From: Gammaproteobacteria bacterium
GTDB lineage: Bacteria > Pseudomonadota > Gammaproteobacteria > Steroidobacterales > Steroidobacteraceae
Direction of reading: 5' to 3'
DNA length: 9,089 bases
NCBI GenBank assembly: GCA_030040235.1
Contig: JASHUC010000119.1
Location: 1-9,089 of the forward strand
The notes below the pieces were generated by a model. The model ran no database searches and was not told the DNA's origin. It saw only the letters and a program-made list of their open reading frames with translations. Every line of letters starts with the position of its first letter. Position 1 is the stretch's first letter. Shown here piece after piece: positions 4,737 to 9,089 of the stretch. Position numbers and translations under genes: made by a program.

Positions 4737-6827
4737 ATGACGACAGTGCCACAAGAACGGCTCGGCGCGCTGCTGACGGCAATGGCAATACTCGGGATGT
4801 GGAGCCTGCTTCCGGCCGCAGCGCGTGCACAGACCTCCGATCAAGCTCAGACATCTGACCAATCGCAGACCTCCGGGGCCTCGGGAGCGCTCCAGGAAGT
4901 CGCGATCAGCGCCACCAAGCTCGACATCACGGAAGCGCAGTCGACTCAGGCGGCCGATGTGGTCACCGCAGCCGACATTTCGGCTGAGGCCCAGACCTCC
5001 GTCACCGACACCTTGCGCGAGTTGCCCGGGATCCAGTTCCAGGTCGGCGGGGCGCCGGGCCAGTTCGTCTACCCACGCCTGCGCGGCTTCTCCGACAGCA
5101 CCCTCTATGTGTTCGACGGTATCACCTGGAATGGCGGCGGCTCGGGCAGCATCCAGTATCTGCTCGGGCAGCTGGATCCGACCATGGTGCAGAGCATCCA
5201 GGTGCTGCGGGGCCCGCGCGCGACAACCTATGGTGCCGACACCACCTCGGGAGTGATCGACTTCACCACGCTGGCGGCTACGGGCAGCGGCGCCGATATT
5301 TCCGTGGAGGGTGGATCGCTCGACTGGCGCAAGGTTCGCGCGGGCGTCGAGGACCAGCAATCGATCGGTGACGGAACCTGGAACGCTACGCTCAACGCCT
5401 CCTACGTGGACAGCGGCGGGGAGTGGCAGTACGAATACACCAAGAACGCAACCGCGATCGGGCGGACGTCCTTCAAGGACGGCGACTTCGAAGTGGGCTC
5501 GAGCTTTTACCTCACCGACAACAAATTCCAGTCCGCCGCACTCGATCAGTACTATCCGGGATATCCGGACGGCGACTTCTCGGTGCAGATCCCCGACCCG
5601 AGCAACTACGATACGACCAAAGCCGGCATCGGCACCCTCTGGTTCGAGCAGCAGTTCACCACGAACCTGTCACAGAAGCTCACCCTCGGCTACGCCGGGC
5701 AGGACTTCAGCATCTTCGACGGCCCACTTCCCAATGGCGGCTTGCTCGGCACATACACCGCACCCTTCAACGGCTTTTCGGACCCGGATTCGGGCTTGAC
5801 CTACAGCGCTGGGGAGCAGGTACCGGTGTATCAATTTCCCTTCACGGAGAAGACGATCGAGGACAACCAGGAGGCCGATTACAACCTGCGATACCGGACG
5901 GATTCCATCTCCGCCCTGCTGGGCGGGACGTACCTTCAGCAGGGCTACGACTCCGAATCGAGCGACAGCAGCTCCCTGCATGCGAGCGAGGCGATCCGCT
6001 CAGTCTATGGCGATGCGGCCATCGGCTGGCTGAACAATCAACTGCATACCGAATTCGGTGCACGTCTCGACAGCTACACCGAGTGGAGGGACAAGGCGAC
6101 CTACAGCGTCGGAGCGACCTATGACCTGCCGTTACCGGGAGGGATGGCGGTTTACACGAATTACGGCACGAGCTTCACGCAGCCGACGCTCGATCAGCTC
6201 TATGACCCCATCTACGGCAACAAGCAGATCACTCCGGAGAATGCCGATACCATCGAAGCGGGACTGCGGGGCCGACAGTTCGATGGTCAGCTGACTGAAA
6301 GCGTCACGTACTGGCATTCCTATGTCGCCAACGTCGTCACCTTCGACTACGAGATCTACAACCCGCGCATTCCGAGCTCGCTCGGGCCCCCCTTCGGGGA
6401 GTACGCCAACGCCGAGGCGGAACGCTCGCAGGGTGTGGAGTTCGAGGCGGCGTACAAGATCACGTCACACCTCACCCTGAATGGCAACTACACCCGAACG
6501 GACGCCTATATCTACCAGCCCCCTGCCGGGTGGTCGTACATGATCGAGAACGCCCGCAACATGGGCAATGTAGGACTGACCTGGGCGCAGCCGCAGTTCG
6601 ACGTCGGCACGAACCTCTTCATGACCGATCACCGCCTGGATTATTCCGGTGAATTCTGGGCTCCGGGCTATGCGCGCCTGGATTTCTTCGGACGCTACCA
6701 CGTGACGGGCCACTTCGATTTCTATGCTCGCGTGCAGAACGCGCTCGATCACCACATCGTCGAGATCATTGGCTACAAGAATCCCGGGGTCTATTTCGTC
6801 GCCGGACTGAGCTACCGACTGGATTGA
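4737..6827 (+). CDS. TonB-dependent outer-membrane receptor, BtuB-like
   Basis: A 696-residue outer-membrane transporter. A signal peptide ends at A29-R-A31|Q32, followed by an imperfect repeat linker (QTSDQ, QTSDQ, QTSG). A TonB-box candidate lies at about 53-58 (QEVAIS), then a plug domain (about 60-180) with LRELPGI, RLRGFSD, the YVFDGI segment and LRGPRATTYGAD (157-168). A 22-strand-type barrel fills the rest. From memory the plug aligns almost without gaps to BtuB (GG..GQ, RG, DG, GSGS, VQ, LRGPR, YG.D, GV), and the C-terminal repeat region also recalls BtuB/CirA receptors. Substrate is therefore perhaps cobalamin or another metal chelate; a ferric siderophore remains possible. The last residue is Asp after SYRL, not the usual aromatic. 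The ATG at 4737 lies directly after GGGGAG; a GTG at 4746 (693 residues) has better spacing and may be the true start. It is the first gene of an operon with two PepSY membrane proteins. Confidence 0.92.
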   Translation: MTTVPQERLGALLTAMAILGMWSLLPAAARAQTSDQAQTSDQSQTSGASGALQEVAISATKLDITEAQSTQAADVVTAADISAEAQTSVTDTLRELPGIQFQVGGAPGQFVYPRLRGFSDSTLYVFDGITWNGGGSGSIQYLLGQLDPTMVQSIQVLRGPRATTYGADTTSGVIDFTTLAATGSGADISVEGGSLDWRKVRAGVEDQQSIGDGTWNATLNASYVDSGGEWQYEYTKNATAIGRTSFKDGDFEVGSSFYLTDNKFQSAALDQYYPGYPDGDFSVQIPDPSNYDTTKAGIGTLWFEQQFTTNLSQKLTLGYAGQDFSIFDGPLPNGGLLGTYTAPFNGFSDPDSGLTYSAGEQVPVYQFPFTEKTIEDNQEADYNLRYRTDSISALLGGTYLQQGYDSESSDSSSLHASEAIRSVYGDAAIGWLNNQLHTEFGARLDSYTEWRDKATYSVGATYDLPLPGGMAVYTNYGTSFTQPTLDQLYDPIYGNKQITPENADTIEAGLRGRQFDGQLTESVTYWHSYVANVVTFDYEIYNPRIPSSLGPPFGEYANAEAERSQGVEFEAAYKITSHLTLNGNYTRTDAYIYQPPAGWSYMIENARNMGNVGLTWAQPQFDVGTNLFMTDHRLDYSGEFWAPGYARLDFFGRYHVTGHFDFYARVQNALDHHIVEIIGYKNPGVYFVAGLSYRLD

Positions 6828-7567
6828 GGCTTCCGGTTGCACGTCGCGTGAGACACGCGCGCGGCAGGCCGGGGCGGTGGCCGCGCCGGGCACTCTTCCA
6901 GGTTCACCTGTGGACCGGGCTCATTTTTGCGCTCTACGTGCTCGTGGTCAGCCTCTCCGGCAGTGCCATCGTGTTCCGGCACGAGATGGATCACGCCTTC
7001 TGCGAGCCCGCGTTCGTCTCGCGCCTGGCCGATCTACACGACGATCTGCTCGGCGGCGAGGCGGGCCGCGCGGTGAACGGCCTCGGCGCTGTGCTCGTGG
7101 TGTTGATGTGCCTGAGCGGCGCGGTGATCTGGTGGCCGGGCACATCGCGCTGGTGGCGTAGCGCGACCCTGTGGTGGAATGTCCATTGGCGGCGCTTCAC
7201 CTTCGACCTGCACAATGTGCTTGGCTTCTGGGGCTTCGCGCTGATCCTCATGTGGGCCGTCTCGGGGATCTATTTCGCGTTTCCCAACTCGATCTACAAA
7301 CTGGCAGATTTTGTCATCGCGCATGGGTCCGGTCGGGTCACGTCCGACACCGTCGATAATCTCATCGATGTGCTGGTGAGACTTCACTTCGGGCGTGCTT
7401 TCGGGCTCTGGGTGAAGGTGCTCTGGGTGCTCCTCGGGCTCGTGCCCCCGGCATTGATCGTGACTGGGGCGCTGATGTGGTGGAACCGCGTGCTGCGCAG
7501 GACGATGGGGCGCTCCGGCGAGGTCCCGTGCCAGGGAGTGCCGGACGCCAGCGCTTCCTCGCGGTAG
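6824..7567 (+). CDS. Minimal PepSY-associated transmembrane protein (PiuB/FoxB-type reductase family)
   Basis: This 247-residue inner-membrane protein has four predicted helices (about 27-52, 83-105, 130-153, 192-221). It carries the PepSY_TM signature elements LHxxLLxGxxGrxvnGlga (71-88), WWPG (103-106) and DLHN (128-131). Histidines 28, 72, 130 and 188 occupy the positions conserved in this family and are candidate haem ligands; relatives such as FoxB reduce ferric siderophores at the membrane. Compared with the next gene, the loops after helix 1 and helix 3 shrink to about 20 and 34 residues, so the periplasmic PepSY domains are absent. The start is a TTG at 6824 overlapping the receptor stop as TTGA; a GTG at 6848 is an alternative that also precedes helix 1. 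Neither has a strong ribosome binding site, and coupling to the receptor is likely. Confidence 0.82.
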   Translation: MRLPVARRVRHARGRPGRWPRRALFQVHLWTGLIFALYVLVVSLSGSAIVFRHEMDHAFCEPAFVSRLADLHDDLLGGEAGRAVNGLGAVLVVLMCLSGAVIWWPGTSRWWRSATLWWNVHWRRFTFDLHNVLGFWGFALILMWAVSGIYFAFPNSIYKLADFVIAHGSGRVTSDTVDNLIDVLVRLHFGRAFGLWVKVLWVLLGLVPPALIVTGALMWWNRVLRRTMGRSGEVPCQGVPDASASSR

Positions 7568-7577
7568 CGAGCCGAAC

Positions 7578-8735
7578 GTGCATCCACGCCCCGAGTTCAG
7601 CCTCCGCGGATCCGTCAGGTTATGGCTCGTCAGGCTGCACCGCTGGAGCGGCTTCACGATCATGGCGTGCCTGTCGATCGCGGCCGCAACGGGCGTTTGG
7701 CTGGTGTTCCGGCAGGAACTGGACCGAGCTCTCCATTCCCGACTGCGCATCGTCACACCGGCGGCGACCTGCTGGTCGGAAGATCAGATCGTCTCCCGCG
7801 TCGAGACGGCCTTCCCTGCCGCGCTCGTCACGCTCCTGCAACTGCCGCTGCAGTCCGACGAGTCGGTAGCGCTGGATGTAACGCCGCGTCAGCGCGGCTC
7901 GCGACTGGCGTTCGACCGCGTCTACGTCAACGAGTACACCGGCGAACTGCTCGGGCAGCGCAACACGCGAAGCGGCATCACGCTCGAGTCGCTCGACTCC
8001 CTGATTCTACGCCTGCACCACGAGCTCCTGGCTGGCCCCTGGGGCTACCGGACCATGGGCGTGGTCGCGTTCGTGTGGCTCATGAGCAACCTCGCAGGCA
8101 TCGCGCTCGCTTGGCCACGGTTCTGGTTTCCCATACGCGCCGCCAACAGTTACCTGCTGAACTATGACCTGCATCGCCTGGGCGGCGTCTGGCTGCTGCC
8201 CCTGCTCACGGTGCTGGCACTCACCGCGGTCGCGTTGAATCTGCCCGAGTACTTTCGCCCCGTCGTTCAGTTGTTCTCCCCGCTGTCGCGACTGCCGGTG
8301 GGCGTGCGTAGGCGGCCGGCGATGGCCGTGGTGACATTTGGCGAGGCCGACGCGGCGGTCCACCGGATGTTCCCGGGCGCAAGGACCAACGACATATTTC
8401 GCGATCTCGGCAATGGCCGCTACTCCGTGTATTTTCATCTGCCGGAGGATGTGAATCCGCAGGGCGACGACTTCGCCCTGGTTGACCTCGAGACCGGAGA
8501 GATCACGGCAGTCCAACGACCCGCTCGCAGCTCCGCCGGAGATCGCTTCATGGCGTGGCTCTATCCGCTGCACACCGGAGCCGCCTTTGGATGGCCGGGC
8601 CGCTTGCTGATTGCGCTGGCCGGAATCGTCACCGTGGTGCTGAACGTGACGGGCCTGTACACCTGGTGCGTTCGATGGCAGAAGCGCCGAGGCGCCGATC
8701 CGCGCAGGCGCTCCGCGGGAGCCCGGGTCAGTTGA
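7578..8735 (+). CDS. Full-length PepSY-associated transmembrane protein (PiuB/FoxB-type reductase family)
   Basis: This 385-residue inner-membrane protein has helices at about 24-46, 157-180, 203-222 and 340-364. They are separated by two periplasmic segments of PepSY type: about 65-130, ending VYVNEYTGELLG, and about 245-315, ending FALVDLETGEIT. Conserved histidines 21 (VRLHRWSG), 147/148 (LHHELL), 199 (DLHRLGG) and 332 (PLHTG) fit bis-His haem binding as in FoxB, a siderophore reductase. The likely role is reductive release of metal from the chelate brought in by the upstream receptor. The start is GTG at 7578, 10 bp after the preceding stop; its ribosome binding site is weak, but no other in-frame start precedes helix 1. 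The C-terminus is short and basic (KRRGADPRRR). The stop is 6 bp from that of the convergent gene. Confidence 0.87.
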   Translation: MHPRPEFSLRGSVRLWLVRLHRWSGFTIMACLSIAAATGVWLVFRQELDRALHSRLRIVTPAATCWSEDQIVSRVETAFPAALVTLLQLPLQSDESVALDVTPRQRGSRLAFDRVYVNEYTGELLGQRNTRSGITLESLDSLILRLHHELLAGPWGYRTMGVVAFVWLMSNLAGIALAWPRFWFPIRAANSYLLNYDLHRLGGVWLLPLLTVLALTAVALNLPEYFRPVVQLFSPLSRLPVGVRRRPAMAVVTFGEADAAVHRMFPGARTNDIFRDLGNGRYSVYFHLPEDVNPQGDDFALVDLETGEITAVQRPARSSAGDRFMAWLYPLHTGAAFGWPGRLLIALAGIVTVVLNVTGLYTWCVRWQKRRGADPRRRSAGARVS

Positions 8736-8744
8736 TCTCGATCA
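8733..8744. repeat. 12-bp palindrome containing both convergent stop codons
   Basis: TGATC-TC-GATCA joins the TGA stop of the plus-strand PepSY gene (8733-8735) with the TGA stop of the minus-strand CbtA-like gene (8742-8744). The intergenic gap is 6 bp and no terminator hairpin with a U-tract is visible on either strand. Confidence 0.5.
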
Positions 8745-9089
8745 GCGATGCGTGTTGAGGACTTGTGCCCCCACGTAACCAAACATCACGCCGAGGGAAC
8801 CCCACAGGACGGTCTGGATACCGATCGAGGCGAGGCGGAAATTCCACAGCGTTACCGCCGGAAAGGTCGATGGGACCTCGTTGATTCCGGGGAGGATGAC
8901 GAAGAAGGCGGCGATGACGATGAGGTACGCGGCGAGCGCCATCAGCGAGCCATTCCACGCGCCATGTCTTCGCACGAGATACCGCCGCAGCCACAGGGCG
9001 CCCAACGTCGAGGCGATCGAGATGGCCATCATGAGAAAGTACAGACCCGTTCGATATTTGATGGTCGCGGGCTCGCCGACGGACGGCGG
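8742..9089 (-). CDS. CbtA-like cobalt transporter subunit, C-terminal part (cut by right edge)
   Basis: The reading frame stays open to the right edge, so this is the last 115 codons of a longer gene and the internal ATG at 9032 is not the start. Two or three membrane helices are visible: around LYFLMMAISIASTLGALWL, LMALAAYLIVIAAFFVILPG and GIQTVLWGSLGVMFGYVGAQV. The block LPGINEVPSTFPAVTLWNFR followed by LASIG and VLWGSLG is the pattern I associate with the C-terminus of CbtA (PF09490), a predicted cobalt transporter that is often under B12-riboswitch control and paired with a small CbtB. In CbtA the corresponding region reads roughly LPxxNEVPxxFPAxxLWxFRLASLGxQLVLW. Identification is from memory of the family; the upstream riboswitch and cbtB, if present, would lie outside the window. 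Confidence 0.78.
   Translation of the reverse strand, partial: PPSVGEPATIKYRTGLYFLMMAISIASTLGALWLRRYLVRRHGAWNGSLMALAAYLIVIAAFFVILPGINEVPSTFPAVTLWNFRLASIGIQTVLWGSLGVMFGYVGAQVLNTHR

Noticed and set aside
7034..7756. 240-residue open frame on the minus strand
   Set aside because: It is antisense to both PepSY genes; its His/Arg/Pro-rich content marks it as a shadow.
1..9089. Mobile elements, CRISPR, tRNA or phage genes
   Set aside because: No transposase, integrase, regularly spaced repeat or tRNA-like cloverleaf was seen; coding density and composition look uniform.

Overview
The window is GC-rich (mid-60s percent by eye) and comes from a Gram-negative bacterium: it encodes a TonB-dependent outer-membrane receptor, signal peptides and a canonical class Ia ribonucleotide reductase. 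A high-GC proteobacterium is the best guess; the sequence does not fix it further. I see no IS element, CRISPR array, rRNA or tRNA.

Left part (1-4025): the start of an exported protein is cut off by the left edge on the minus strand (1-109). Divergent from it is a well-resolved control region: a TTGACA promoter, a good NrdR box over its -10 element, and a textbook cobalamin (B12) riboswitch aptamer (about 257-450). A leader of about 130 nt with competing hairpins follows, and then nrdA and nrdB, which overlap by 4 bp. The arrangement implies that this oxygen-dependent, B12-independent RNR is made when cobalamin is scarce. That usually means the organism also has a B12-dependent class II enzyme (NrdJ) elsewhere.

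Middle (3946-4736): a MarR-family regulator on the minus strand overlaps the 3' end of nrdB tail-to-tail by 80 bp. It is separated by 218 bp from a divergent receptor operon. The intergenic region carries three inverted repeats, one of them over a TATAAC -10-like hexamer.

Right part (4737-8735): a BtuB-like TonB-dependent receptor is followed, with overlapping or near-abutting junctions, by two PepSY-associated membrane proteins. One is a minimal four-helix form and the other a full-length form with two periplasmic domains. This is the layout of an outer-membrane metallophore or corrinoid uptake system with an inner-membrane haem-type reductase. Converging on it from the right edge is the C-terminal part of a CbtA-type cobalt transporter (8742-9089).

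Three independent hints (B12 riboswitch, BtuB-like receptor, CbtA) make cobalt/cobalamin the recurring theme. The sequence supports each part separately; their joint role is inference.
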